Source: Paraburkholderia kirstenboschensis
GTDB lineage: Bacteria; Pseudomonadota; Gammaproteobacteria; Burkholderiales; Burkholderiaceae
Direction of reading: 5' to 3'
Assembly (NCBI RefSeq): GCF_904848585.1
Contig: NZ_CAJHCR010000010.1
Location: 62,001 to 126,000 of the forward strand
Length of the DNA stretch: 64,000 nt
The stretch's first letter is position 1; the number at the start of each line of letters is the position of its first letter. Position numbers and translations under genes: made by a program. The notes below the pieces were generated by a model that was not told the DNA's origin, searched no databases, and worked only from the letters and a program-made list of their open reading frames with translations. Below, one piece after another: positions 36,141 to 44,294 of the stretch.

Positions 36141-37871
36141 ATGCCTGTAGCCGTCCCTTCCCGCATCGCTCGCCTGTGGCCGAACGCCGCGCGCGCCGTC
36201 GTATTTTCCGTGGCTCTCGCTTCGCTTACGGCGCTTGCCGCGTGTAGCAATCCGTCGCAGACACGCGACGCGCATGTTACCGCCGATACGATTACGCTGT
36301 TTCCGCTCGCCGCCTATGATCAGGACGTCGATCACTGGCTCGATCCGTCCAGCCCCGGTTACGACCAGGCGTTCCTGAGCGCCGCCGACCAGCAAGCGCA
36401 TTTCCGGGCGCTCTATGCACGCTACTTCGGCACCGGCACGAATGCGCCGTCGCCGTGGAATTCCGCGTACGTCGCCATGCGAGTCTACCGCCAGCAAGGC
36501 GCGGATATTGTCGCGTTGCAGCAGCGCCGCATCGCCAGCTTCGACAATAGCGGCAAGAGCGGCGCGGCTATCGGTTATGGCGAGAACTTCCGCCCGCACG
36601 ACAAGGCGTGGATCGACGCCATCGCGCGGAACATGAACGTCGCGCAGTTCGCCGAGGCGCCGGTCTATCAGCCCACACGGCGCGCAATCGCGACAACCAA
36701 CCTCATGGTGCGCGAGCTGCCGACCTCCGACCCGTCGTTTTACAGCCATCGTCTGGCTGGCGAAGGCTATCCGTTCGACAACCTGCAAATCTCTGCGGTG
36801 CGGCCGGGCACGCCGTTGTATGTGCTGGGCACGAGCGTCGACGGCGCGTGGCGTTATGTGCAGACGCCGGACGTGCAGGGCTGGGTGCGCAGCGACGGCG
36901 TGGGCATGGCGAACGAGCGATTCGTCGATACATGGCGCGCAGCGACGGCGAAATCGCTCGGCGCGGTGATCGCTGCTTCCGCGCCGGTGCGCGATAGCCG
37001 CGGCGTGTTCCGCTTCGATGCGGTTGCCGGCACGCTGCTGCCATTGATCGCGCGCTCGTCGGTCAATGCGGGGCACAGCGCGAAGACAAGGGCGGCGGCT
37101 GACGGTGGCGCTAGCGGTGGTGGCGCTGCGAATGACCTGAGCGTGGACGCGGATGCCAACGCTGGTCCCAACGCGAATGCCGGCGCCGACGCTAGCGAAC
37201 GTCGCGCAGTCGCCGACACGCCAACTCCACGCGAAGTCCTCGTGCCCGCACGGGACGCAGAAGGCGACGCGATCGTGCGCACAGCGGAGCTCAGCGACAC
37301 ACAGATTGCACCGATGCCGCTCGCCGCCACGCCGCGCCATCTCGCGAAGCTGATGAAAGCGCTGATCGGCCGGCCTTACGGCTGGGGCAACAGCGGCCTC
37401 TACAACGACTGCTCGTCGGAATTGCAAAGCATCTTCGCGACCTTCGGCGTGTGGTTGCCGCGCCATTCGTCCACGCAGATGAGCGCCGGGCGCATGATCG
37501 ATCTGTCCGCTTCGACGCCTGGACAACGCCTCGACTATCTGGCGCAACATGGCGTGCCGTTACGCACGCTGATTTATATCGGCGGGCATGTGATGCTTTA
37601 CATCGGCAATACGACTCGCAACGGCGTCGCGGTCCCGGTCGTCTATCAGGATGTGTGGGGATTGCGTCCGGCTGACAACAGCCGGCGCGCGGTGATCGGC
37701 GGCTCCGTCATCCTGCCGCTTTTCGAGCACATTCCTGAAGATTCCACACTGCAGTCACTCGCGGCCACGCCGACTTTCCAGATCAGCATACTCGGCGCGC
37801 CCGCCGGCGCGGCGGCGCCCTCGCCAGGACCCGCAGTGGCGCCTGCGGACGAAGACAATCCGGCGGGCTGA
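36141..37871 (+). CDS. NlpC/P60 lipoprotein with SH3-type domains
   Basis: A 576-aa secreted cell-wall hydrolase. The N-terminus has a signal helix ending in a lipobox (LTALAACSN, Cys about 36). A helical N-domain with DVDHWLDPSSPGYDQAFLS follows, then SH3-like repeats (LMVRELPTSDPSFY; WRYVQTPDVQGWVRSDGV). An Ala/Gly/Asp-rich linker at residues 315-360 leads to the NlpC/P60 domain: catalytic Cys in YNDCSSELQSIF, His in YIGGHVMLYIG, and RPYGWGNSG. Probably a DL-endopeptidase acting on peptidoglycan stems from the periplasm. Its stop lies within the first unit of a 7-bp repeat. Confidence 0.88.
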   Translation: MPVAVPSRIARLWPNAARAVVFSVALASLTALAACSNPSQTRDAHVTADTITLFPLAAYDQDVDHWLDPSSPGYDQAFLSAADQQAHFRALYARYFGTGTNAPSPWNSAYVAMRVYRQQGADIVALQQRRIASFDNSGKSGAAIGYGENFRPHDKAWIDAIARNMNVAQFAEAPVYQPTRRAIATTNLMVRELPTSDPSFYSHRLAGEGYPFDNLQISAVRPGTPLYVLGTSVDGAWRYVQTPDVQGWVRSDGVGMANERFVDTWRAATAKSLGAVIAASAPVRDSRGVFRFDAVAGTLLPLIARSSVNAGHSAKTRAAADGGASGGGAANDLSVDADANAGPNANAGADASERRAVADTPTPREVLVPARDAEGDAIVRTAELSDTQIAPMPLAATPRHLAKLMKALIGRPYGWGNSGLYNDCSSELQSIFATFGVWLPRHSSTQMSAGRMIDLSASTPGQRLDYLAQHGVPLRTLIYIGGHVMLYIGNTTRNGVAVPVVYQDVWGLRPADNSRRAVIGGSVILPLFEHIPEDSTLQSLAATPTFQISILGAPAGAAAPSPGPAVAPADEDNPAG

Positions 37872-37907
37872 GGGCTGTGGGCTGAGGGCTGAGGGCTGAG
37901 GGCTGAC
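37867..37907. repeat. 7-bp tandem repeat at the 3' end of the NlpC/P60 gene
   Basis: Six near-perfect units of GCTGAGG (second unit GCTGTGG, last truncated). The stop codon of the preceding gene is inside the first unit, so most of the array is untranslated. Confidence 0.93.
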
Positions 37908-38077
37908 AAGAGACTTTCACGCATTAGAACGTTGGTCGGTCACGCGCACGTTCGTGCTGAAAAATATTTTTTACGGAGTGTCGATCCGGCGGTGACGTAC
38001 TCGTCGTAACGTTGGAAGCCTGGCTGAAACAGTCGGACTTTCAATCCACGAACCTGTTACTTCAAGGAGTCGCCGTC

Positions 38078-38542
38078 ATGACCAGCACTGCTGTCAAACC
38101 GATCCCGGACGGGATGCACTCGCTCACGCCATACCTGATCTGCGCAAACGCGGCCGAAGCCATCGCGTTCTATACGAAAGCCTTCAACGCCGTCGAACAG
38201 TTCCGGCTGCCGGGACCGGGCGGCAAAGTGATGCACGCGTGCCTGAAAATCGGCGATTCGATGCTGATGCTCACCGACGAATGGCCTGAACACCAGGCGT
38301 TCGGACCGAACCACCTGCAAGGCACGCCGGTGACGATTCACCACTACGTCGAAGATGTCGACGCCAGTTTCCAGCAAGCCGTCGATGCGGGCGCGACCGT
38401 CAAGATGGCTGTCGCCGACATGTTCTGGGGCGACCGCTACGGCCAGCTGAAAGACCCGTTCGGCCATAGCTGGTCGTTGGCCACGCACAAGCGCGATCTC
38501 AGCACCGAAGAGATCCAGCAGGCCATGGCCGCCATGAAGTAA
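38078..38542 (+). CDS. VOC/PhnB-like protein
   Basis: A 154-aa vicinal-oxygen-chelate fold protein of the PhnB/glyoxalase-like group, with two beta-alpha-beta-beta-beta units. Visible: SLTPYLICANAAEAIAFYTKAF, GKVMHACLKIGDSMLMLTDE, VTIHHYVEDVDASFQQAVDAG and GDRYGQLKDPFGHSWSLATH. AAGGAG sits 8 bp before ATG 38078; an upstream in-frame start is rejected. It is followed 36 bp later by another VOC gene. Substrate unknown. Confidence 0.85.
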   Translation: MTSTAVKPIPDGMHSLTPYLICANAAEAIAFYTKAFNAVEQFRLPGPGGKVMHACLKIGDSMLMLTDEWPEHQAFGPNHLQGTPVTIHHYVEDVDASFQQAVDAGATVKMAVADMFWGDRYGQLKDPFGHSWSLATHKRDLSTEEIQQAMAAMK

Positions 38543-38578
38543 CCCGCGGCGCGTCCGCTCAAAGAGCAGGAGACCGCC

Positions 38579-39052
38579 ATGCAGAAGATCGCGCCGTGTC
38601 TGTGGTTCGACGGGAATGCTGAAGAAGCGGCAAGCTTCTATACGTCTGTTTTTTCGGGGTCGCGCATTGTCACCACGATGCATTACACGGAGGCGGGCCC
38701 CGGACCCGAGGGTGGCGTGCTGGCGATCACGTTCGAGATTGAAGGCCAGGAATTCATGGCGCTGAATGGCGGCCCGCAGTTTGCGTTCACGCCGGCGATC
38801 TCTCTCTTTGTCCATTGCAGTTCGCAGGAAGAAATCGACAGCTATTGGGCGAAGCTTACGGACGGCGGCGCACCGTGGCAATGCGGCTGGCTGACGGACA
38901 GGTTCGGCGTCTCGTGGCAGATCGTGCCCGATGTGCTCGTGACCATGCTGCGCGATCCGGATACCGCCAAGGCGAATCGCGTGATGCAGGCGATGATGAA
39001 AATGGTGAAGCTCGATGTCGAGGGGTTGGAGCGGGCGTATCGGGGTGAGTAG
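38579..39052 (+). CDS. VOC-family protein (3-demethylubiquinone methyltransferase-like fold)
   Basis: A 157-aa protein of the PF06983-type VOC family. It contains IAPCLWFDGNAEEAASFYTSVF, the near-invariant FEIEGQEFMALNGGPQFAFTPAISLFV, the DGGAPWQCGWLTDRFGVSWQIVP metal-fold region, and the C-terminal DPDTAKANRVMQAMM. Despite the family name these are not methyltransferases; most are of unknown function. Cotranscribed with the preceding VOC gene, with a hairpin terminator about 95 bp downstream. Confidence 0.9.
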   Translation: MQKIAPCLWFDGNAEEAASFYTSVFSGSRIVTTMHYTEAGPGPEGGVLAITFEIEGQEFMALNGGPQFAFTPAISLFVHCSSQEEIDSYWAKLTDGGAPWQCGWLTDRFGVSWQIVPDVLVTMLRDPDTAKANRVMQAMMKMVKLDVEGLERAYRGE

Positions 39053-39146
39053 TTTGAGTGGTGGGGTGAAGCTGCTTGCAGGATATGTTTGCAAAGCCGT
39101 AAAAGATCACAGCGTGTGATGTATGGTGAGGCTACGCATCGTTTTT

Positions 39147-39195
39147 CGGGCGACGTGTGGGGAAAAGTCTGTTCCCCACACGCCCGGAAATTTTT
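39147..39195 (+). terminator. strong hairpin with T-run after the VOC pair
   Basis: Inner stem GTGTGGGGAA / TTCCCCACAC with a 7-nt loop, plus an outer CGGGC / GCCCG clamp with a 3-nt bulge, followed by GAAATTTTT. It functions on the plus strand and marks the left border of the T6SS island. The rest of 39053-39473 shows no supported gene. Confidence 0.8.
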
Positions 39196-39473
39196 CGACC
39201 ACCAGCGCGTGGTGCAAGACACATTTGCCGTGACGGGTGCCAGCAGCGCCGCTCATCTTCTTTATTGCTTGCTGGTTCTGCTTTGGTCTGAATGCCCTCA
39301 AGAGTCGGGCGCATTGCCTTTCAGTTCGAAGTCTTCCGAACAGTTCGCCATTCACCACTCCTTCGAATAACTCGCCCGTAGCGAACCGCCCACGCGGCCT
39401 GGACAGTTCAACTGGTTAAACGATGCTGATAGAAGACCGCACCCGCACGTGGCGTTGCTGTGTGAACAACGAT

Positions 39474-39737
39474 TCACGATATAGATAAGGTGCCGGTACG
39501 GCTGACCAGTGAGCAGCCGCACTCCGCGCGGTGGCCGTCAAGGGCCACTGGCTTACCGCTGAAAATACTCGACTCATCACCTTCGGCGATAGAGTTGACG
39601 CCATGCTCCGTGCAGTCAACCAGATCACCCTGACGGGCGATGCCCTTTCCATCTACGCTATCGACGTCGGAGCCGGTGATGACCGTGCCGCCGTGGGGGG
39701 CCATTGTGTCGCCCACTACAATTACCTGCCGTGCCAT
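39474..39737 (-). CDS. PAAR-domain T6SS spike protein
   Basis: An 87-aa PAAR protein, the sharpened tip that caps VgrG. Family features: VVGDTMAPHGGTVITGS, GKGIARQGDLVDCTEHGVNSIAEGD and LDGHRAECGCSLVS, including the His/Cys residues that bind the tip metal. AGAGGAA precedes the ATG. It lies at the 3' end of the vgrG-tle5-immunity array, and the frameshifted end of immunity copy 1 now overlaps its first 80 bp. No effector domain is fused to it. Confidence 0.93.
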   Translation of the reverse strand: MARQVIVVGDTMAPHGGTVITGSDVDSVDGKGIARQGDLVDCTEHGVNSIAEGDESSIFSGKPVALDGHRAECGCSLVSRTGTLSIS

Positions 39738-40851
39738 TGTGTTTTCCTCTGTATCTGATAATCCGGGTAGCTAAAGGGTGATCTTTTTTACGCCGGGTGG
39801 CGGCGGCGGCGTGACCGCCTTGGCTGCGTCGATCAGCGTCTGTTTGTTGCCGTCCCACTTCGGCAGCGGTGCGGGGGGGAAGTGGCAGTATCTTGTCAAG
39901 GTTTGGAAGCTTTAGCCGGCCGTCATAAAACTCCAAGGCCCGGGCAAGCTTGCTATAACGTTCGGCACGCGCCTTATCGATATGCCCAACAAGATTGCTG
40001 CCCGCTTCGAGGTCAAAACCGTCGAACTCGGTGAATAGCGCGCTTGCACATTTTGCACTACCGAGTTTCACCCCTTCATGCAAAACCTTGAGCGCACGAA
40101 GCTTGGCCTCCGGTGTATTCGGACGTGCATAGATTAAGCTCAGCTTTTCGCCTGCATCCCCGTAACCCTGTGCAAACGCGCATTCGAGCATCGGGACCGC
40201 GACAGCCAGATTGCCCCAGAAGCCTTCACCCGGATTGTCGTAGGTGCCGGCCATCTTGTAACCAAGGAACGTCATCGCCGACGGACTGCCCATGTCGGCC
40301 GCGCGCTGGAAAAACGCATAGGCACTCGACGCATCGCCGCCCCAGACCATACCGTTCTGATGGTAGGTGCCCATCATGTCGTACGCATCCGGAACGCCCA
40401 GTCGCATCGCCTTCTCGACCCAGCCAATCGCCCTCTCCGGGTCCTGTTCCGGCACGCCGGGGTAGCCACTGACAATCAGCGAGGCAAGATTGAGCATCGC
40501 CTTCCAGTGGTTGCGTCCGGCAGCCTGAAGATATAACTGGTAGATCTGCGGGTAGTCCCGTTCCTTGTAATAGATATCCGGGCTGTCCAGCGCCAGCGCC
40601 TGCTGAAACCAGGCTTCGGCCTGCGGATCAGTGGCGGGCACATGCTGCTCCTGATACACGCAGGTAAAGCTCTTGCGATGCGGATCGAACAGCGGCAGTT
40701 TCTCGTAACGCGGCAGGCTGGACATGGTGGCGGTTACTTTATCGGTCAGTGAGGTAAGGATGCCTGCCTGAACGCCGGTGACGGTCAGGCAAAGGGCAGC
40801 GATCAGGACGCGGCAGAGCCGCGCAACGGAAATCAGTCCGATTACCTTCAT
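39658..40851 (-). CDS. Sel1-repeat immunity protein, copy 1 (frameshifted and C-terminally deleted)
   Basis: As it stands this reads 397 aa: a signal peptide (VLIAALCLTVTGVQAG), then Sel1-like repeats such as PDIYYKERDYPQIYQLYLQAA, HWKAMLNLASLIV and SSAYAFFQRAADMGSPSAM. It is close to copies 2 and 3. A seven-G tract at 39873-39879 has one base more than copy 2 at the same place. Removing one G restores PPAPLPKWDGNKQTLIDAA, and the frame would then stop at 39771 with PGVKKITL, the shared family C-terminus. The region between those blocks, 120-200 residues in copies 2 and 3, is missing. Likely decayed or phase-variable immunity gene. By analogy with Sel1-like PA5086-5088 in Pseudomonas, it would protect against Tle5. 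Confidence 0.75.
   Translation of the reverse strand: MKVIGLISVARLCRVLIAALCLTVTGVQAGILTSLTDKVTATMSSLPRYEKLPLFDPHRKSFTCVYQEQHVPATDPQAEAWFQQALALDSPDIYYKERDYPQIYQLYLQAAGRNHWKAMLNLASLIVSGYPGVPEQDPERAIGWVEKAMRLGVPDAYDMMGTYHQNGMVWGGDASSAYAFFQRAADMGSPSAMTFLGYKMAGTYDNPGEGFWGNLAVAVPMLECAFAQGYGDAGEKLSLIYARPNTPEAKLRALKVLHEGVKLGSAKCASALFTEFDGFDLEAGSNLVGHIDKARAERYSKLARALEFYDGRLKLPNLDKILPLPPRTAAEVGRQQTDADRRSQGGHAAAATRRKKDHPLATRIIRYRGKHNGTAGNCSGRHNGPPRRHGHHRLRRR
39873..39879. repeat. G7 homopolymer at the immunity copy 1 frameshift
   Basis: Seven consecutive Gs where immunity copy 2 has six (about 41430) and copy 3 has a short, interrupted run. A one-base change switches the gene between a short PPPGVKKITL end and a run-on frame that enters the PAAR gene. 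Confidence 0.85.
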
Positions 40852-40893
40852 GCCGAGCTTGCCGCGGTCAACGTACTTTCCCTGCCCAGCCAT
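40852..40893 (-). pseudogene. scar of a second tle5 phospholipase gene
   Basis: Immediately before immunity copy 1, 14 codons read MAGQGKYVDRGKLG, matching MPEQGKYVDGGKL at residues 454-466 of the intact Tle5. The bases just upstream (CAGATCGACAGGGAAG) also match those in front of the intact tle5 start (CAGATCGACAAGGAAG). It looks like a tle5 copy reduced by large deletions to its ribosome site and a short internal piece, now fused in frame to the immunity gene. Confidence 0.65.
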
Positions 40894-40950
40894 GTCTCTT
40901 CCCTGTCGATCTGCCATCCTGTTTTCCCTGTCAAGTTATCGCCTGCCGGC

Positions 40951-42402
40951 TTACAGCGTGATCTTCTTCACACCGGGCGCATCGGCATCGGCGTTAGGGC
41001 TGCCGTGATAGATCCATCGCACGCTTTCCGATGCGATGTCGAGGAAGCGTTCGCGCGGCTCCGGGAACGACTGGCCCGCCTCCACAAACGCCTGCTGTTC
41101 CCAGCGGTTGTACAGTCCGGCCAGCGGATGATCTGCGGCGACACGGCCCTCCCAGATACCCGTTTGCGGGCAACGCTGCACGCCATTGCATATCAGGCGC
41201 GATTCGGGCGGAGACACCAGTCGTAGCAGCCCGGCCTGGAGCATCTGGGTCAGGAAGACCTCACGCCCGGGAGGCAACTGGCGGGCTTCCGTCGGGTAAT
41301 GTCCCGTCATGTCAGCCGGTGTCTGCCATGTTGTGGACTGCGAGGTTTTGGGCGGCGGGAGCGTGACTGCCTTGGCAGCGTCGATCAGCGTCTGGCGGCT
41401 GCCATCCCACTTCGGCAGCGGCGCGGGGGGTAACGGCAGTATCTTGTCCAGGTTTGGCAGTTTCAGGCGACCCTGGTAAAACTCAAGGGCTCTGGCCAGG
41501 GTGCTATAACGTTCAGAGCGTGCCTCGTCGATGTGGCCTGGCAAATTGCGGCCACTGGTCAGATTGAAACCGTCAAACTCGATGGACAGTTTGCTTGCAC
41601 ATTCTGCACTCCCGAGTTTCACCCCTTCATGCAGAACCTTGAGCGCCCGAAGTTTGGCTTCTGGCGTCTCGGGACGTGCATATATAAAACCGAGCTTTTC
41701 GGCGGCATCCCCATCACCCTGGGCTAATGCACATTCGAGCATTGGGACCGCGACAGCCAGATTGCCCCAGAAGCCTTCGCCCGGATCATCGTAGGTACCG
41801 GCCATCTTGTAACCAAGGAACGTCATCGCCGACGGACTGCCCATGTCGGCCGCGCGCTGGAAAAACGCATAGGCACTCGTCGCATCGCCGCCCCGGACCA
41901 TACCGTTCTGATGGTAGGTGCCCATCATGTCGTACGCATCCGGAACGCCCAGCCGCATCGCCTTCTCGACCCAGCCAATCGCCCTCTCCGGGTCCTGTTC
42001 CGGCACGCCGGGGTAGCCACTGACAATCAGCGAGGCAAGATTGAGCATCGCCTTCCAGTGGTTGCGTCCGGCAGCCTGAAGATATAACTGATAGATCTTC
42101 GGGTAGTCCCGTTCCTTGTAATAGATATCCGGGCTGTCCAGCGCCAGCGCCTGCTGGAACCAGGCTTCGGCCTGCGGGTCAATGACGGGCACACGCTGAT
42201 CCTGGTACAAGCAGGTGAAGCTCCTGCGATGCGGGTCGAACAGCGGCAGTTTCTCGTAACGCGGAAGACTAGACATGGTGGCTGCCAGCCTGTTGGTCAG
42301 CGAGGTGAAGGGCCCTGCCTGCACGCTGGTACCGTACAGGCAAAGGGCCGCGATCAGCAGGCGGCCGAGTCGGGCTACGGAGATCGAACCGTTTGTTTTC
42401 AT
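40951..42402 (-). CDS. tli5: Sel1-repeat immunity protein, copy 2
   Basis: 483 aa with an N-terminal signal peptide (LLIAALCLYGTSVQAG), so periplasmic or envelope-located. About five Sel1-like helical repeats (residues 80-330) are followed by a C-terminal part with LPPGREVFLTQMLQAGLLR, CPQTGIWEGRVAADHPLAGLYNRWE and PGVKKITL. Its start forms an ATGA overlap with a remnant of the tle5 C-terminus, the same junction that joins the intact tle5 to copy 3. It is shorter than copy 3 by an internal segment (about 70 aa). Predicted Tle5 immunity. Confidence 0.8.
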   Translation of the reverse strand: MKTNGSISVARLGRLLIAALCLYGTSVQAGPFTSLTNRLAATMSSLPRYEKLPLFDPHRRSFTCLYQDQRVPVIDPQAEAWFQQALALDSPDIYYKERDYPKIYQLYLQAAGRNHWKAMLNLASLIVSGYPGVPEQDPERAIGWVEKAMRLGVPDAYDMMGTYHQNGMVRGGDATSAYAFFQRAADMGSPSAMTFLGYKMAGTYDDPGEGFWGNLAVAVPMLECALAQGDGDAAEKLGFIYARPETPEAKLRALKVLHEGVKLGSAECASKLSIEFDGFNLTSGRNLPGHIDEARSERYSTLARALEFYQGRLKLPNLDKILPLPPAPLPKWDGSRQTLIDAAKAVTLPPPKTSQSTTWQTPADMTGHYPTEARQLPPGREVFLTQMLQAGLLRLVSPPESRLICNGVQRCPQTGIWEGRVAADHPLAGLYNRWEQQAFVEAGQSFPEPRERFLDIASESVRWIYHGSPNADADAPGVKKITL

Positions 42403-42599
42403 ACGAGCGTCGTATTGCCGGATGACGGAAGGGTGACCGATGCGTGCATCGCTGTGGTGGCCCGGCGATCTTCGAACGGCAGCAGGAAACCTTTCGTGTT
42501 CTCAACGCCCTTCATTCGGATGACGAGGCTGTCCTTCATTTGCGTATTCCAATCCCTGGCGATGACGGCATCCGAGCCCGGCCTGCCGTGCCATCGCAT
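42399..42599 (-). pseudogene. C-terminal remnant of a tle5 phospholipase gene
   Basis: The last 46 or so residues (QMKDSLVIRMKGVENTKGFL, then LPFEDRRATTAMHASVTLPS) match the C-terminal end of the intact Tle5 (GRMKDNHDIQIAGSKNLRGF, then LPFEDHRATTTMHASVTLPS). Upstream homology fades within a few codons. No HKD motif remains, so it cannot be catalytic. It keeps the ATGA overlap with the following immunity gene. Confidence 0.85.
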
Positions 42600-42629
42600 T
42601 CTTCCTTGAATCAGATCATGTCGGATGGC

Positions 42630-44294
42630 TTAAAGAGTGATCCTTTTTAAGCCGGGTGCATCCGCGTCGGCGTTAGGGCTACCGAGGTAAGTCCATTGCA
42701 CGCTTTCTGACGCGATCTCCAACAGGTGCCCGCGTGGGTCCGGAAAGGACTGGCCCTGTTCCACAAACGTCTGCCGTTCCCACCGGTTGTACAGTGCTGC
42801 CAGCGGGTGCTCTGCCGGTATGCGGCCTTCCCAGATGCCAGTCTGGGGGCAGCGTTGCATGCCGTTGCATTGCAGATTTGATGCGGGCGGCGATACCTGT
42901 CGCAGTAGTCCCGCCCCGAGCATCTGTCTCAGGAAGACATCACGCCCCGGAGGCAATGGACGAGCTTCGCCGAGGTACTGCCACTGCACTTCTGCTGGTG
43001 ACAGCCATTCAAAGCGCGAACCTTCAAAACGTTCACCGGTCTGGTAACGCTCCGGAAACTGTCCACGCGCATACGCCGGTTTTTCAGCGCCTGTCATCGA
43101 CGGACTGTAGAGCGCGAGCCAGTAGCCGGTTTCGGGCACTGGCTGGTCACCGGCGACCGCATAAGGGCTTTGCGCGAGCGACAGCACGCCATGGCCTTCC
43201 AGCATGAATTCGCGCCCGTGCAACATAGCGCCCTGTCGTGCTCTGGGCGGCAGCGTGACCGCCTTGGCTGCGTCGATCAGCGTCTGTTTGTTGCCGTCCC
43301 ACTTCGGCAGCGGTGCGGGCGGCAGTGGCAGTATCTTGTCAAGGTTTGGCAGTTTCAGGCGGCCCTCGTAAAACTCCAGGGCTCTGGCCAGTGTGCTATA
43401 GCGTTCGGCACGCGCCTTGTCGATGTGGCCCACGAGATTGCTGCCATCTTCGAGGTCAAAACCACGAAATTCAGGAGCTATGCTGCTAGCGCATTTTGCA
43501 CTGCCGAGTTTCACGCCTTCATGCAGAACCCTGAGCGCACGGAGCTTGGCCTCTGGCGTATTCGGACGAGCGTAGATTAGACTCAATTTTTCGCCAGCGT
43601 CGCCATAACCCTGCGCAAATGCACATTCGAGCATCGGGACCGCGACAGCCAGATTGCCCCAGAAGCCTTCGCCCGGATCATCGTAGGTGCCCGCCATCTT
43701 GTAGCCAAGGTAGGTCATCGCCGACGGACTGCCCATGTCAGCGGCGCGCTGGAAGAACGCATAGGCACTCGTGGCGTCGCTACCCCGGATCATGCCGTTC
43801 TGGTGGTAGGTGCCCATCACGTCGTACGCGTCCGGCACACCCAGCTGCATTGCCTTCTCGACCCAGCGGATCGCAATCTCCCGGTTCTGCTCCGGCACAC
43901 CGGAGGCGCCACCAACAATCAGCGACGCGAGGTTGAGCATCGCCTTCCAGTGGTTGCGTTCCGCCGCCTGAAGATACAGCTGGTAGATCTTCGGATAGTC
44001 CCGGTCCTGGTAATAGATATCCGGGCTGTTCAGCGCCAGCGCCTGCTGGAACCAGACTTCCGCCTGCGGGTCATTGGCGGGCACATGCTGGTCCTGATAC
44101 ACACAGGCAAAGCTCTTGCGATGCGGATCGAACAGCGGCAGTTTCTCGTAACGCGGCAGGCTGGACATGGTGGCGGTTACTTTATCGGTCAGTGAGGTAA
44201 GGATTCCTGCCTGAACGCCGGTGACGCTCAGGCAAAGGGCAGCGATCAGGACGCGGCAGAGCCGCGCAACGGAAATCAGTCGGGTTGCTTTCAT
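42630..44294 (-). CDS. tli5: Sel1-repeat immunity protein, copy 3 (partner of the intact Tle5)
   Basis: The longest copy, 554 aa: signal peptide (VLIAALCLSVTGVQAG), Sel1-like repeats and a full C-terminal domain that includes a block absent from copy 2 (MLHGREFMLEGHGVLSLAQS to SPAEVQWQYLGEARP), then LPPGRDVFLRQML, CPQTGIWEGRIPAEHP and PGLKRITL. It starts within the stop of tle5 (ATGA), which argues for tight co-translation of effector and immunity. Sel1-repeat proteins next to PldB-type phospholipases are known T6SS immunity proteins; the pairing here is inferred from position. Confidence 0.85.
   Translation of the reverse strand: MKATRLISVARLCRVLIAALCLSVTGVQAGILTSLTDKVTATMSSLPRYEKLPLFDPHRKSFACVYQDQHVPANDPQAEVWFQQALALNSPDIYYQDRDYPKIYQLYLQAAERNHWKAMLNLASLIVGGASGVPEQNREIAIRWVEKAMQLGVPDAYDVMGTYHQNGMIRGSDATSAYAFFQRAADMGSPSAMTYLGYKMAGTYDDPGEGFWGNLAVAVPMLECAFAQGYGDAGEKLSLIYARPNTPEAKLRALRVLHEGVKLGSAKCASSIAPEFRGFDLEDGSNLVGHIDKARAERYSTLARALEFYEGRLKLPNLDKILPLPPAPLPKWDGNKQTLIDAAKAVTLPPRARQGAMLHGREFMLEGHGVLSLAQSPYAVAGDQPVPETGYWLALYSPSMTGAEKPAYARGQFPERYQTGERFEGSRFEWLSPAEVQWQYLGEARPLPPGRDVFLRQMLGAGLLRQVSPPASNLQCNGMQRCPQTGIWEGRIPAEHPLAALYNRWERQTFVEQGQSFPDPRGHLLEIASESVQWTYLGSPNADADAPGLKRITL

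Noticed and set aside
38579..39052. Methyltransferase function suggested by the family name
   Set aside because: The VOC fold lacks a SAM-binding site; the name is historical, so no methyltransferase activity is claimed.
39107..39358. 83-codon minus-strand frame between the VOC and PAAR genes
   Set aside because: It runs through a terminator hairpin, has no clear ribosome site and matches no family known to me.
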